A stretch of DNA of 64,000 nt from Nocardia brasiliensis (GTDB taxonomy: Bacteria > Actinomycetota > Actinomycetes > Mycobacteriales > Mycobacteriaceae). The translations under genes were made by a program, and so were the position numbers. Each line of letters begins with the position of its first letter. The stretch's first letter is position 1. This document shows positions 28,826 to 36,986 of this stretch, piece after piece. The stretch lies in contig NZ_CP046171.1 of the NCBI RefSeq assembly GCF_011801125.1, positions 6,882,001 to 6,946,000 of the forward strand, written 5' to 3'. The notes beneath the pieces are model-generated. The model was not told the origin of the DNA and did no database searches. It saw only the letters and a list, made by a program, of their open reading frames with translations.

Positions 28826-29092
28826 CCTCAGACCTGCTCAGCTCACGACTCACCGAACTACGCGACACCAGCAGACAACTCAGCGCACGCCGCGACGAAC
28901 TCCTCGCCACCATCGACAAGGACCGTTCGTCCCCGCCCCGGCCATTCTGGCTGATGTCGCCGATCACATCACCGCAGTGATCGCTACAGGCAGCGACCAG
29001 ACCCGCAAAGCGCTCATAGACATACTCATAGCCGAGATCAAGATCACTGGCCCCGACACCCTCATCCCGGTCTTCCGGATCCCCCAGCCCAG
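28826..29092 (+). pseudogene. Serine recombinase, C-terminal remnant
   Basis: A coiled-coil stretch (LTELRDTSRQLSARRDELLA) and, after a frameshift near 28940, ILADVADHITAVIATGSDQT followed by KALIDILIAEIKI and LIPVFRIP match the last part of large serine recombinases (coiled coil and C-terminal tail). The catalytic resolvase domain is absent. It lies about 100 bp from tRNA-Ala, so it may be the remains of an integrase that entered at this tRNA. Confidence 0.65.
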
Positions 29093-29121
29093 CACCGGCT
29101 ATCAACCGGCCGCCACAAACG

Positions 29122-29169
29122 CCATTGGGGCCCCTACCGGCGGAAAACCGCTGGCGGGGGCCCCAATGG
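29122..29169 (-). terminator. Hairpin downstream of tRNA-Ala
   Basis: A perfect 13-bp outer stem (29122-29134 with 29157-29169) encloses a second stem of about 7 bp with an AAAA loop. Lying 25 bp past the tRNA 3' end, it is the likely transcription terminator. Confidence 0.6.
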
Positions 29170-29193
29170 AACCGGTTCGGATTGATACCAATT

Positions 29194-29269
29194 TGGTGGA
29201 GCTAAGGGGAATCGAACCCCTGACCTTCTCGATGCGAACGAGACGCGCTACCAACTGCGCTATAGCCCC
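29194..29269 (-). tRNA. tRNA-Ala (anticodon CGC)
   Basis: 76 nt including an encoded 3' CCA. The acceptor stem is GGGGCTA with TAGCTCC, with the expected G-T pair. The D arm GCGCAGTTGGTAGCGC, the anticodon stem TCTCG/CGAGA with loop TTCGCAT (anticodon CGC), and the T arm AGGGG-TTCGATT-CCCCT are all well paired. It reads codon GCG. The 3' end faces the accessory region, as is usual when tRNA genes serve as integration sites. Confidence 0.95.
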
Positions 29270-29364
29270 GTGCGGCTCCGGGGAACCGCGCTGTGCAACT
29301 GTAGCAAAGGATGCCGCGAGACTCCGAATCGGGGGGTTTAGCTGGGGTTATGTGTCGCCTGCCG

Positions 29365-30516
29365 CTACTCCCCCGCCGCTCGGCGCATGTCCCCGCTCGT
29401 GCGGTCCCTGAGGGCTCGGGCGGTGGCCGGGTCGAAGGGGTCGAGGTGGTCGAACATGGGGTCCTCGTCGTCCATCTCTAGTAGGGACGAGCGCCTGCGG
29501 AGGGCTCGGGCGGTGTCGCGGTCCATGCTGCCGCGGGGGGCGGGGGCGTGGCGGAGGTGGTCGGGTTCGCCTAGCTGGCGGTCGCGGCTCAGGCGGGCGG
29601 CGCGGCGGCGGCGGATGTCCTCTTCGATGCGGACCTGGCGGCGTAGGTAGGTGAGGTAGGCGACCAGGATCAGGCAGGACAGGCCGCAGCCCCACCAGAG
29701 CAGGGGGTTGAGGGCTACGGCGAGGCCGCCGCAGAGCAGCGCGGCGAGGACGAGGCCGAGCACGGCGCGCTGGCGGAAGGTGTAGCGGGCGGCGCGGGCG
29801 ATGGCGTCGGCTTCGGGGTCGTAGCCGCCGCGGCCGCGGCGGGTGGGGACGTAGTCGAAGTCGTCGTCGTAGTCGGCGTCGGGGTAGTCGTCGAGTTCGA
29901 TGCGGGCGGGCACGGTGGAGCGCGCGGGTGGGATCCGGGCGGTTGCCGGTTCGGGGCGTGCTTCACCCGACCGGTCTTCGGTCTGCACCTCGTCATCATC
30001 GACGGCGTCGTCCTGCGCCGCGGTGACTTCGGCTGTGTCCGTGTCGGATTCGGGGTCGTCGGGGATGGAATCGGTTTCCGGGTCCGTTGCCTCGGTGTCG
30101 AGATCGGCATCGGCGGTGTCGGTGTCGGTGTCGGTGAGTTCCGACGCGGTGAGCTCCGACGCGGCGGGCTCGGTGTCGGCGAGGTCCGATTCTGGGTGGG
30201 ATGCCGCTGATTCGGCGATCGCGGGCAGGTCACCTTCGGTGACGGGGTCGTCGGCCGGTGTTGTCATCCGGTCCTCCGCATCATCGCTGTGGGCATACTT
30301 TCTCTGTGTGCGGCGTGGCCGCCAATTGGGATCGGTTTCGTGGCCGGCGGCCGGTCCACTCTTGGTGCGCCGCTTGGAATCTCCGCGGTGCAGCACGCGC
30401 GTGGCGAGCGCGGCATCGGTGGTCCGGCGGATCCGCGGGTGCCGGTCGGCGAGAATCGGGAACAGCACGAAGACCCAGAGCACGACCAGTCCGATCCACA
30501 GAATGGAATTCGGCAT
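29365..30516 (-). CDS. sepX: Divisome protein SepX/GlpR
   Basis: Protein of 383 aa from the ATG at 30516, preceded by GGAGGTG. It has one N-terminal membrane helix (SILWIGLVVLWVFVLFPILA) followed by RHPRIRRTTDAALATRVLHRG, a stretch I associate with the actinobacterial SepX/GlpR family. A long acidic disordered region (many Asp, Thr, Glu, about residues 85-215) follows, then two more hydrophobic segments (RQRAVLGLVLAALLCGGLA and LLWWGCGLSCLILVAYLTYL). GlpR is the membrane receptor of the gephyrin-like Glp protein at the division site. Glp is encoded two genes upstream in the same direction, as in M. tuberculosis (Rv0994 to Rv0996). Confidence 0.8.
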   Translation of the reverse strand: MPNSILWIGLVVLWVFVLFPILADRHPRIRRTTDAALATRVLHRGDSKRRTKSGPAAGHETDPNWRPRRTQRKYAHSDDAEDRMTTPADDPVTEGDLPAIAESAASHPESDLADTEPAASELTASELTDTDTDTADADLDTEATDPETDSIPDDPESDTDTAEVTAAQDDAVDDDEVQTEDRSGEARPEPATARIPPARSTVPARIELDDYPDADYDDDFDYVPTRRGRGGYDPEADAIARAARYTFRQRAVLGLVLAALLCGGLAVALNPLLWWGCGLSCLILVAYLTYLRRQVRIEEDIRRRRAARLSRDRQLGEPDHLRHAPAPRGSMDRDTARALRRRSSLLEMDDEDPMFDHLDPFDPATARALRDRTSGDMRRAAGE

Positions 30517-30793
30517 CGCGGTCAGCACCTCCGTCCCCGCCTGGATTCGGTCCATTCGGCCGGCGAGCGGTGCGCAGCACGCCCCGCGTACTTCCGGCCT
30601 CCGCGCGTCGCTACCGCACGGGCGCCGGTCGCCTCGCAGGCTCCCTGCCGGGGGCGCAGGACGCACCTCCGACGTCCGTAGGTTAATTCCGTGACGCGTC
30701 GACATCCGGCAGGCGCGCCGTGCACATCCGTCACACCTGTCACAAAGTAACCATTTCTGCCGCGCGTCGAGTGCTCCGGGAGTGTCCGGATAG

Positions 30794-31444
30794 TCAGAGC
30801 TGAGTAGCCCGGCCCTCCCGGATCAAACGGTCGACGACGGTGCCGGTCACCTCTTCGACGGTGATCCCGACGAGCAGGTGGTCGCGCCAGGCGCCGTCCA
30901 CATCGAGGTAGCGGCGCAGCAGCCCCTCCTCACGGAAGCCGACGTTGCGCAGCACCGCCTGGCTGGCCAGATTCTCCGGGCGCACGGTGGCCTCGACACG
31001 GTGCAGGCCGACCTCGCCGAAACAGTGGTCGAGCCCGAGGGCCAGCGCGGCGGTGGCGACGCCCTTACCGCCGAGATCTTTGGCGACCCAGTAGCCGATC
31101 CAGCCGGAACGCAGCGCGCCGCGCACGATGTTGCCGACGGTGAGCTGGCCGCTGAAATGCCCGTCCACCTCGATCACCAGCGGGATCATCGCGCCGCGGC
31201 GCGCCTCGGCCTTGAGGCTCGACCACAGCGACGGCCAGTTGGAGGCGTGGTTGCGCGCCTCCCAGGCGCCGCGGCCGGTGGGCTCCCACGGCTCCAGGTG
31301 CTCCCTGTCGCGCAACCGGATTCGACTCCACGCCGCGGCGTCGCGCAACCGCACCGGACGCAACGTCACCTGCCCGGCGGCGACCCGGATCGGACCGAGC
31401 CGCGCGGGCCAGCCCGGGTGCTGGGTGACCCGGAATACGCTCAT
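30794..31444 (-). CDS. rimJ: RimJ-like ribosomal-protein N-acetyltransferase
   Basis: Protein of 216 aa from the ATG at 31444. It is a GNAT-fold enzyme of the RimJ/RimL type. The acetyl-CoA-binding motif A reads GKGVATAALALGLDHCFGEV with the usual basic/Gly-rich loop (DLGGKGVATAA). The C-terminal RNVGFREEGLLRRYLDVDGAW is characteristic of RimJ, which acetylates the N-terminus of a ribosomal protein. The true target in actinobacteria is uncertain. It lies 12 bp after glp and before sepX, the order known from M. tuberculosis Rv0994-Rv0996. Confidence 0.85.
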   Translation of the reverse strand: MSVFRVTQHPGWPARLGPIRVAAGQVTLRPVRLRDAAAWSRIRLRDREHLEPWEPTGRGAWEARNHASNWPSLWSSLKAEARRGAMIPLVIEVDGHFSGQLTVGNIVRGALRSGWIGYWVAKDLGGKGVATAALALGLDHCFGEVGLHRVEATVRPENLASQAVLRNVGFREEGLLRRYLDVDGAWRDHLLVGITVEEVTGTVVDRLIREGRATQL

Positions 31445-31456
31445 CGTCTCCACGTC

Positions 31457-32716
31457 TCAGCCGCGTTGCGCGAGGAAAGCGACCCTGACCTCGTCCCCGG
31501 TGCGGATCTCGGTGTCGTCGGGGTCGATCACGATCAAGCTGTTGGCCTCGGCCAGGGTGGCGAGCAGATGCGACGAGGCGCCCGCGCCGCCGCCGAGCGG
31601 TTGCACGAGGTAGTCGCCGGTGGCTTCGTCGCGCATGAGCTGCGCGCGCAGGTACCCCTTGCGGCCGGCCATGGAACTGATGGGGGTGATGGTCCTGGCC
31701 ATGATGATCCGTCGCATGGGATGCCTGCGGCCCAGCGCGATCCGGATCAGCGGACGCACCATCACCTCGAACACGACCAGCGCGCCGACCGGGTTGGACG
31801 GCAGCAGGAAGGTGGGCACCTCGTCGCGGCCGAGCCGCCCGAAGCCCTGGACCGAGCCGGGATGCATGGCGACGCGGGCGATTTCGAGTTCGCCGAGCCC
31901 CTCCAGCGCCTCGCGCACCTGCTCGGAGGCCCAGCCGCCGACCGCGCCCGCGATGACGACGACCTCCGAGCGCACGAGCTGGCCCTCGACCACGTCGCGC
32001 AGCCGGCGCGGATCCGCGCTGACGATGCCGACCCGGTTCACGTCCGCACCGGCGTCTCTGGCGGCCGCGGCCAGCGCGTAGGAGTTCACGTCGTAGACCT
32101 GGCCGGGGCCGGGGGTGCGATCGATGTCGATGAGTTCGCCGCCGACCGAGATCACCGAGAGACGCGGCCTGGGGTGCACGAGCACCTTGTCCTGCCCGAC
32201 CGCGGCCAGCAGGCCCACCTGGGCCGCGCCGATGATGGTGCCCGCGCGCACCGCGACGTCGCCGGGCTGGACGTCGTCGCCGATGCGCCGCACGTAGTCG
32301 CCGGAGCGGACCGGCTCGTAGATCTTGATCTTGGCGCGGCCGCCGTCGGTGAAGTCCACGGGCAGCACCGCATCGGCGAGGGTCGGCAGCGGTGCGCCGG
32401 TGTCGACCCGGACGGTCTGGCGGGGCTGTAATCGAATGGGTTGCCGGGAACCGGCGATGACCTCGCCGACGACGGGCAGTGTCAGGTCGACGAGATCGCC
32501 GTCCTCGTTGCGGATGTCCGAGCCGGCGGCGGACACGTCGACGCTGCGCACGGCGTAACCGTCGATCGCGGCCTGGTCGAATCCCGGCAACGGTCGTTCG
32601 GTGACGACGTCCTCGGCGCACAGCAGGCCCTGGGCCTCGGAAATCGCGACCCGGACCGGCCGAGGCGCGACCGCCGCGGCGGTCACCTTGATCTGCTGAT
32701 CCTCAACCGAGCGCAT
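31457..32716 (-). CDS. glp: MoeA/gephyrin-like protein Glp
   Basis: Protein of 419 aa from the ATG at 32716 (MRSVEDQQIKV), matching the start of mycobacterial MoeA1. Domains run as in MoeA: N-terminal part with FDQAAIDGYAVRSVD, a beta domain, a MoCF-like Rossmann domain (LSVISVGGELIDI to about residue 330) and a C-terminal beta barrel. In active MoeA the loop SGGVSVG plus an Asp binds the molybdate substrate; here the matching segment reads IAGAVGGWASEQV, so the motif is degenerate. This fits the corynebacterial Glp, which works at the Z-ring with GlpR (encoded two genes on). Enzyme activity is doubtful on sequence alone. Confidence 0.8.
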   Translation of the reverse strand: MRSVEDQQIKVTAAAVAPRPVRVAISEAQGLLCAEDVVTERPLPGFDQAAIDGYAVRSVDVSAAGSDIRNEDGDLVDLTLPVVGEVIAGSRQPIRLQPRQTVRVDTGAPLPTLADAVLPVDFTDGGRAKIKIYEPVRSGDYVRRIGDDVQPGDVAVRAGTIIGAAQVGLLAAVGQDKVLVHPRPRLSVISVGGELIDIDRTPGPGQVYDVNSYALAAAARDAGADVNRVGIVSADPRRLRDVVEGQLVRSEVVVIAGAVGGWASEQVREALEGLGELEIARVAMHPGSVQGFGRLGRDEVPTFLLPSNPVGALVVFEVMVRPLIRIALGRRHPMRRIIMARTITPISSMAGRKGYLRAQLMRDEATGDYLVQPLGGGAGASSHLLATLAEANSLIVIDPDDTEIRTGDEVRVAFLAQRG

Positions 32717-32867
32717 CCAGCCCTTCCTGATCTCTTCGCACGCCACCGATTCCATCGCGCGATATCGCCTCGGCACAACCGATTCGACGCGAGATGTGAA
32801 CCATCATTGGTACCCGACGGTCCACTATCGGCGAAACCCGACGCTGACCTCCGTCGGCTGCCGGCCC

Positions 32868-33824
32868 CTACTCGTAGGTCGTCAGCTGCGGATCCCAGTC
32901 GGGGCCGAGCCGATGTTGCAGCCACTCCCGCAGGGCAGGGCCGTATTCGTCGCGTTCCAAAGCGAAATCGACCGCAGCACGAAGATAGCCGCCCGGGTTC
33001 CCCAAATCGTGGCGCGACCCACGGTGTACCACGACATGAACCGGATGTCCCTCGGCGATCAGCAGCGCGATGGCGTCGGTGAGCTGCAATTCGCCGCCGG
33101 TCCCGGGCTCGATCCGGCGCAGCGCGTCGAAGATCGCGCGGTCCAGCAGGTAGCGCCCCGCCGCGGCGAAGGTGGACGGCGCGTCGGCGAGGGCTGGCTT
33201 CTCCACCATGCCCTTGACCCGCAGCACATTCGGATTCACCGCGTCCGGCACGGTCGCGACATCGAAGACGCCGTAGGCGCTGACCTCGTCCTTCGGCACA
33301 TCGATGGCGCACAGCACGGTGCCGCCGCGCTTGCGCCGAACCCGGCACATCACGTCGAGCACGCCGGAGGGCAGCACCAGGTCGTCCGGGAGCAGCACGG
33401 CGATGGCGTCTTCGTCGTCGTCGAGCGCGGCCTCGGCCTGGGCGACCGCGTGGCCGAGGCCGAGCGGTTCCTCCTGCACCACCGAGGTGACGTCGAGCAG
33501 GCCGGGCGCCTTGCGCACCTTTTCCAGCAACTGGAACTTGCCGCGTTCGGCGAGGGTGCCCTCGAGCACCAGGTCCTCGACGAAGTGCGCGACGACGCCG
33601 TCCTTGCCCGGCGAGGTGACGATCACCAGCCGTTCGGCGCCGGAACCCGCCGCCTCGGCGGCCACCAGCTCGATGCCGGGGGTGTCGACCACCGGCAAGA
33701 GCTCCTTGGGCACCGTCTTCGTCGCGGGCAAGAACCGCGTTCCGAGCCCGGCCGCGGGCACCACGGCCGTGCGGAAGCACGATGCCGGCGCGGCATCGCC
33801 GGGTTGTCCGGCCTTTGCTGTCAT
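32868..33824 (-). CDS. galU: UTP-glucose-1-phosphate uridylyltransferase
   Basis: Protein of 318 aa of the bacterial GalU type. The nucleotide-binding start is VVPAAGLGTRFLPATK, with the catalytic Lys stretch TVPKELLPVVD. EEPLGLGHAVAQAE, LLPDDL and the Lys in MVEKP complete the signature. It makes UDP-glucose from UTP and glucose-1-phosphate for trehalose, glycans and cell-wall sugars. It is divergent from the folate cyclo-ligase gene with 68 bp between and lies 151 bp upstream of glp, as in M. tuberculosis. Confidence 0.95.
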   Translation of the reverse strand: MTAKAGQPGDAAPASCFRTAVVPAAGLGTRFLPATKTVPKELLPVVDTPGIELVAAEAAGSGAERLVIVTSPGKDGVVAHFVEDLVLEGTLAERGKFQLLEKVRKAPGLLDVTSVVQEEPLGLGHAVAQAEAALDDDEDAIAVLLPDDLVLPSGVLDVMCRVRRKRGGTVLCAIDVPKDEVSAYGVFDVATVPDAVNPNVLRVKGMVEKPALADAPSTFAAAGRYLLDRAIFDALRRIEPGTGGELQLTDAIALLIAEGHPVHVVVHRGSRHDLGNPGGYLRAAVDFALERDEYGPALREWLQHRLGPDWDPQLTTYE

Positions 33825-33892
33825 GCGATTACCCTATCCATCCTCACAGCCTCTGACTCGCTGTCGAGCCGACCGGTAGTTCCGGCCAGCCT

Positions 33893-34501
33893 ATGGTGAT
33901 CGCCATGGAGATGCCCGGCGAGCGCGGGAAACATGCATGGCGCACCGAGATTCTTGCGAGACGTTCGGCACTGCCGCCCGAGGTGCACGCGGCAGAGGCG
34001 CGCGCCCTCGCCGCCGCGATCGATGGGCTCGACCTCGACAGTTGGGTCTGCGCGTATGTGCCGGTCCGCGGCGAACCCGGGACACTCGAGCTGCTCGACG
34101 CGCTGCGCACGGCGGGTGCCCGCGTACTGCTTCCGGTGACCGGACCGCCGGGCCCGCTGGACTGGGCGGAATACGCGGGCCGAGAGAGCTTGCGCCGGGC
34201 CAGGTTCGGCCTGCTCGAACCCACCGGCGCGGCGCTGACCAGCGCGGCGGTCGGCTGGGCCGAGCTGATCCTGGTGCCCGCGCTCGCCGTCGACCGGCGC
34301 GGGGTGCGGCTCGGGCGCGGAGCGGGTTATTACGACCGCACGCTGTCGGCGGCGCGGCCGGACGCCCGATTGGTGGCGGTGGTCCGCGACGACGAAGTGG
34401 TGTCCCGGCTGCCCGAGGAACCGCACGACCGCCGGATGGGCTGGGCGCTCACGCCCGGGGGCGGGCTGCAACAGCTTGGCGAAGATCACGCGACGGAATG
34501 A
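33893..34501 (+). CDS. 5-formyltetrahydrofolate cyclo-ligase
   Basis: Protein of up to 202 aa; the first codon used is the GTG at 33893, and ATGs at 33905 and 33911 are also possible. It converts 5-formyl-THF to 5,10-methenyl-THF with ATP. Features are KHAWRTEILARRSALPP at the N-terminus (basic ATP-binding patch), a central FGLLEPTG, and the signature LILVPALAVDRRGVRLGRG followed by GAGYYDRTL. It corresponds to M. tuberculosis Rv0992c in the same syntenic block. Confidence 0.9.
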   Translation: MVIAMEMPGERGKHAWRTEILARRSALPPEVHAAEARALAAAIDGLDLDSWVCAYVPVRGEPGTLELLDALRTAGARVLLPVTGPPGPLDWAEYAGRESLRRARFGLLEPTGAALTSAAVGWAELILVPALAVDRRGVRLGRGAGYYDRTLSAARPDARLVAVVRDDEVVSRLPEEPHDRRMGWALTPGGGLQQLGEDHATE

Positions 34502-34569
34502 ACGGCGGATTGGCAACGTTGGCACTGTCGGCTGTAGAGTGCCAGATGACGAAACTCGCGGAGGATGCT

Positions 34570-34881
34570 GTGCCAACTTACTCGTATGCGTGCACCCAGT
34601 GTGACAACCGCTTCGACATCGTTCAGTCCTTTTCCGACGAGTCGCTGACGGTCTGCCCGGAGTGCTCCGGAAAGCTGCGCAAGCTGTTCAATTCGGTCGG
34701 CATCGTGTTCAAGGGCAGCGGCTTCTACCGCACCGACAGCCGTGGTGGCGCGTCCACCGCGAGCGAGCCCGCCAAGTCCGACAACGGCAAGTCCGACAGC
34801 GGCTCGAGCTCGTCCAGCTCCTCGGATTCCAGCTCGTCCAACGGCAGCAGCACCACGGCGAGCACCGCCGTGGCCAGCTGA
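34570..34881 (+). CDS. FmdB-type zinc ribbon protein
   Basis: Protein of 103 aa from the GTG at 34570, with GAGGA just before. The N-terminal zinc ribbon has two CxxC pairs (CTQC and CPEC) in the FmdB pattern YSYACTQCDNRFDIVQSFSD, with FYRTDSRGG after it. The tail is a low-complexity Ser-rich stretch, likely disordered. FmdB proteins were first linked to formamidase regulation; their function is not settled. M. tuberculosis has the same serine-rich protein at this place (Rv0991c), reported to act as a redox-sensitive chaperone helper. Confidence 0.85.
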   Translation: MPTYSYACTQCDNRFDIVQSFSDESLTVCPECSGKLRKLFNSVGIVFKGSGFYRTDSRGGASTASEPAKSDNGKSDSGSSSSSSSDSSSSNGSSTTASTAVAS

Positions 34882-34968
34882 TCCGCTGGCTGTCCCCAGG
34901 CTTTCGTTTATCCACAACCAGCCCTTTTCGGGGCCGATCGAGGGCGGTCGCGGGCATAAGCTCCGGCC

Positions 34969-35619
34969 ATGACTCGACCCTTCGCCGATCTCGGCCGCGA
35001 ACACTTCGCGACATGGCAGCGACCGCCGTGGGCCGACAGTCTGCTGGCGCGGCGCGTGCTTGCCACCGGATTGGTCGTGCTGGCCGCGGTCCTCTTTCTC
35101 CGCGGTGACCCGGACGCCGAACGCACGACGGTGGTCGTCGCGGGTCGCGACCTCGCGCCAGGACACGTCCTCACCGACGGTGACCTGCGGGCCGAGCCCC
35201 GCGAATCGGCCACCCTGCCCACCGGTGTGGTGCGCGATCCCACGACTGTGCTCGGCGCGACGCTGACGGGCGCCACGCGCGCCGGCGAGGTGTTCACCGA
35301 TCTGCGCGTGGTCGGGCCCCGGCTGGCCGCCGTCGCGACCGGCGCGCGCGACGCCAGAATCGTGCCGATCCGGCTCGCCGACACCGCGGTCACCGAGATC
35401 CTGCGCGCCGGCGACCGGGTCGACGTGATCGGCGGTGCGGAACAGGGCAGCAGACCGGCCCGCACCCTGGCCACCGATGCCGCGGTGGTCCTGGTATCCG
35501 GGCCCGGCGACGGACGAGCGGTCAAGGAGCGGGTGGTGCTGGTCGCGATGGATGCTGAGCACGCCGCGGTCGTCGCGGCCGCGTCGCTGCACACCGCACT
35601 CGCCGTCGTCTTCCACTGA
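34969..35619 (+). CDS. SAF-domain protein, CpaB/RcpC-like
   Basis: Protein of 216 aa. One membrane helix lies at about residues 26-44 (RRVLATGLVVLAAVLFLRG). The exported part starts with a SAF domain (VVVAGRDLAPGHVLTDGDLR), as in CpaB/RcpC of Flp pilus assembly, and ends with RVVLVAMDAEHAAVVAAASL. No pilus genes are adjacent. In M. tuberculosis a comparable gene lies between Rv0991c and mscL. A role in the cell envelope is likely but not known. Confidence 0.75.
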   Translation: MTRPFADLGREHFATWQRPPWADSLLARRVLATGLVVLAAVLFLRGDPDAERTTVVVAGRDLAPGHVLTDGDLRAEPRESATLPTGVVRDPTTVLGATLTGATRAGEVFTDLRVVGPRLAAVATGARDARIVPIRLADTAVTEILRAGDRVDVIGGAEQGSRPARTLATDAAVVLVSGPGDGRAVKERVVLVAMDAEHAAVVAAASLHTALAVVFH

Positions 35620-35761
35620 GCGCGACGAACGGGCCTGCCGGACGGCCCGCTCGGATGTTGTCCACCCATTTGCCATCAAGGTCAACTAGCATCGCCCGTA
35701 CCGGATAGGTGTCGCCCGGCAGCTCGACTTGTCAGCTCCACAAGTAGAGGAGACATCGGCA

Positions 35762-36166
35762 ATGCTCAAGGGTTTCAAGGATTTTCTGTTCCGCGGAAAT
35801 GTCGTAGACCTGGCGGTTGCCGTGGTCATCGGCACCGCCTTCGTCGCGATCGTCACCGCGTTCACCAACGGCATCGTCAACCCGATCCTCGCCGTCTTCG
35901 GCGGCAGCAACGAGTTGGGCCTCGGCTTCCAACTGGTTGCCGACAAACCCGCGACCTTCGTTCAGGTCGGCCCGATCATCACCGCGGCGATCAACTTCGT
36001 GATCATCGCCGCCGTGCTGTACTTCGTGCTCGTGCTGCCCGCCACCCATGCGAAGAAAAAGTTCAGCAAGGAGGCGGTCGAGCTGAGCGACACCGAGCTG
36101 CTCATCCAGATCCGCGATCTGCTGGCCGAGGGTCAGCGCAGCGCGGGTGGCAAACACGAGTCCTGA
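35762..36166 (+). CDS. mscL: Large-conductance mechanosensitive channel MscL
   Basis: Protein of 134 aa from the ATG at 35762, with GAGGAGA upstream. The start MLKGFKDFLFRGNVVDLAVAVVIG is the amphipathic helix plus first membrane helix with the pore constriction. The second helix is IITAAINFVIIAAVLYFVLV, and a charged cytoplasmic helix (SDTELLIQIRDLLAEG) closes the protein. The pentamer opens under membrane tension to release solutes on osmotic downshock. It is followed by an intrinsic terminator. Confidence 0.95.
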   Translation: MLKGFKDFLFRGNVVDLAVAVVIGTAFVAIVTAFTNGIVNPILAVFGGSNELGLGFQLVADKPATFVQVGPIITAAINFVIIAAVLYFVLVLPATHAKKKFSKEAVELSDTELLIQIRDLLAEGQRSAGGKHES

Positions 36167-36187
36167 AACCCGTTGCCCGGCAAAAGC

Positions 36188-36217
36188 ACAAGCCCGTCGC
36201 GATCGCGACGGGCTTGT
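36188..36217 (+). terminator. Intrinsic terminator of mscL
   Basis: The self-complementary stem ACAAGCCCGTCGCG with its partner is followed by CTTTTCTT. As a near-perfect palindrome it may also end the convergent porin transcript. Confidence 0.85.
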
Positions 36218-36245
36218 CTTTTCTTGTGCTGGTTGAGTTTTGGCC

Positions 36246-36896
36246 TCAATCAAGACTGAAAGGCTCGCCCCACAACGTGATCCACGTGACGAGCTGATCG
36301 GTTTCCACGCTGAGGCTGACGAACGCGCGCGCCTGCGCCGGTCCGCTGCACCCGTAGAGCGCGATGGTCTCGTTGGTCCAGCTGACCGAGCCGCTGCTGC
36401 CCTCGAACTGGTTGCGCGCGGTGTACACCTCGGTGCCGAGATCGCCCGCCTGCTCGAGGCCGCGCACGTAGAACGACTGCACCTGGCCAGGACCGAGCAC
36501 CAGCGCCCCCTCGGTGACGGCACCGGCGCGCGGCTCGGCCGCGTCCAGGTCGCCGGTGATACCGCCGCTCACGTCGGCTTCGCAGCCGACGGTGTAGCCG
36601 GGGAAGATCGAGCCGGCCTTGCCTTCGGGCGGACCGGACAGCTCGACGCGCACCCGGCCGGAGACCGCGGCATTGCGGGGCAGCGGTAGCAGTCCCAGAT
36701 ACGGCTCGACCTCGACCGATTCACCGACCAGCGCGACCGTCACCACGGTGCCGTCGGCCAGCGTCTTGGTCAGCTCGCCGCCCGGCAGCGGGACGAACGT
36801 GCCCGCCTCGGCCACGCCGGTGGAACACAGACCCATCGCGACGGCGACGGCGGCACCGAGCCCGGCCCGGCGCAGCAGATTCTTGCGGTTGATCAT
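36246..36896 (-). CDS. MspA/NfpA-family outer-membrane porin, copy 1
   Basis: Protein of 216 aa with a Sec signal peptide (MINRKNLLRRAGLGAAVAVA, processed near AEAG). The mature start TFVPLPGGELTKTLADGTVV is shared by the two downstream-numbered copies. The strand pattern and the C-terminal ITLWGEPFSLD fit the MspA goblet, which forms octameric water-filled channels across the mycolate membrane. In N. farcinica NfpA and NfpB form a mixed channel. This copy is the last of three on the minus strand. The two Cys (VGCEAD and YGCSG) are also conserved in the other copies and probably form a disulfide. Confidence 0.88.
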   Translation of the reverse strand: MINRKNLLRRAGLGAAVAVAMGLCSTGVAEAGTFVPLPGGELTKTLADGTVVTVALVGESVEVEPYLGLLPLPRNAAVSGRVRVELSGPPEGKAGSIFPGYTVGCEADVSGGITGDLDAAEPRAGAVTEGALVLGPGQVQSFYVRGLEQAGDLGTEVYTARNQFEGSSGSVSWTNETIALYGCSGPAQARAFVSLSVETDQLVTWITLWGEPFSLD

Positions 36897-36929
36897 CGTG
36901 ATTTATCGACCCCTAGCGGAAACACCGAA

Positions 36930-36957
36930 CGGGCCCGTCGCGGTGGCGACGGGCCCG
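36930..36957 (-). terminator. Hairpin between porin copies 1 and 2
   Basis: A perfect 12-bp GC stem (36930-36941 with 36946-36957) has a GGTG loop. It lies between the stop of copy 2 and the start of copy 1, so part of the transcript should end here and copy 1 may be made at a lower level. Confidence 0.6.
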
Positions 36958-36986
36958 CTCGTGATGTGCGAGTGCGCGAGCAGAGA

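Noticed and set aside
28758..29411. A 217-codon plus-strand frame across tRNA-Ala
   Set aside because: Its end is translation of the tRNA complement (a known annotation artefact). Only its middle is meaningful, as a recombinase remnant.
30517..30705. N-terminal extension of sepX
   Set aside because: The extension is Arg/Pro-rich with no family match; the ATG at 30516 has a good ribosome binding site and the family start.
31065..32621. A 518-codon minus-strand frame overlapping glp and rimJ
   Set aside because: It is a shifted-frame shadow of two well-supported genes on the same strand, Arg/Pro-rich and without domains.
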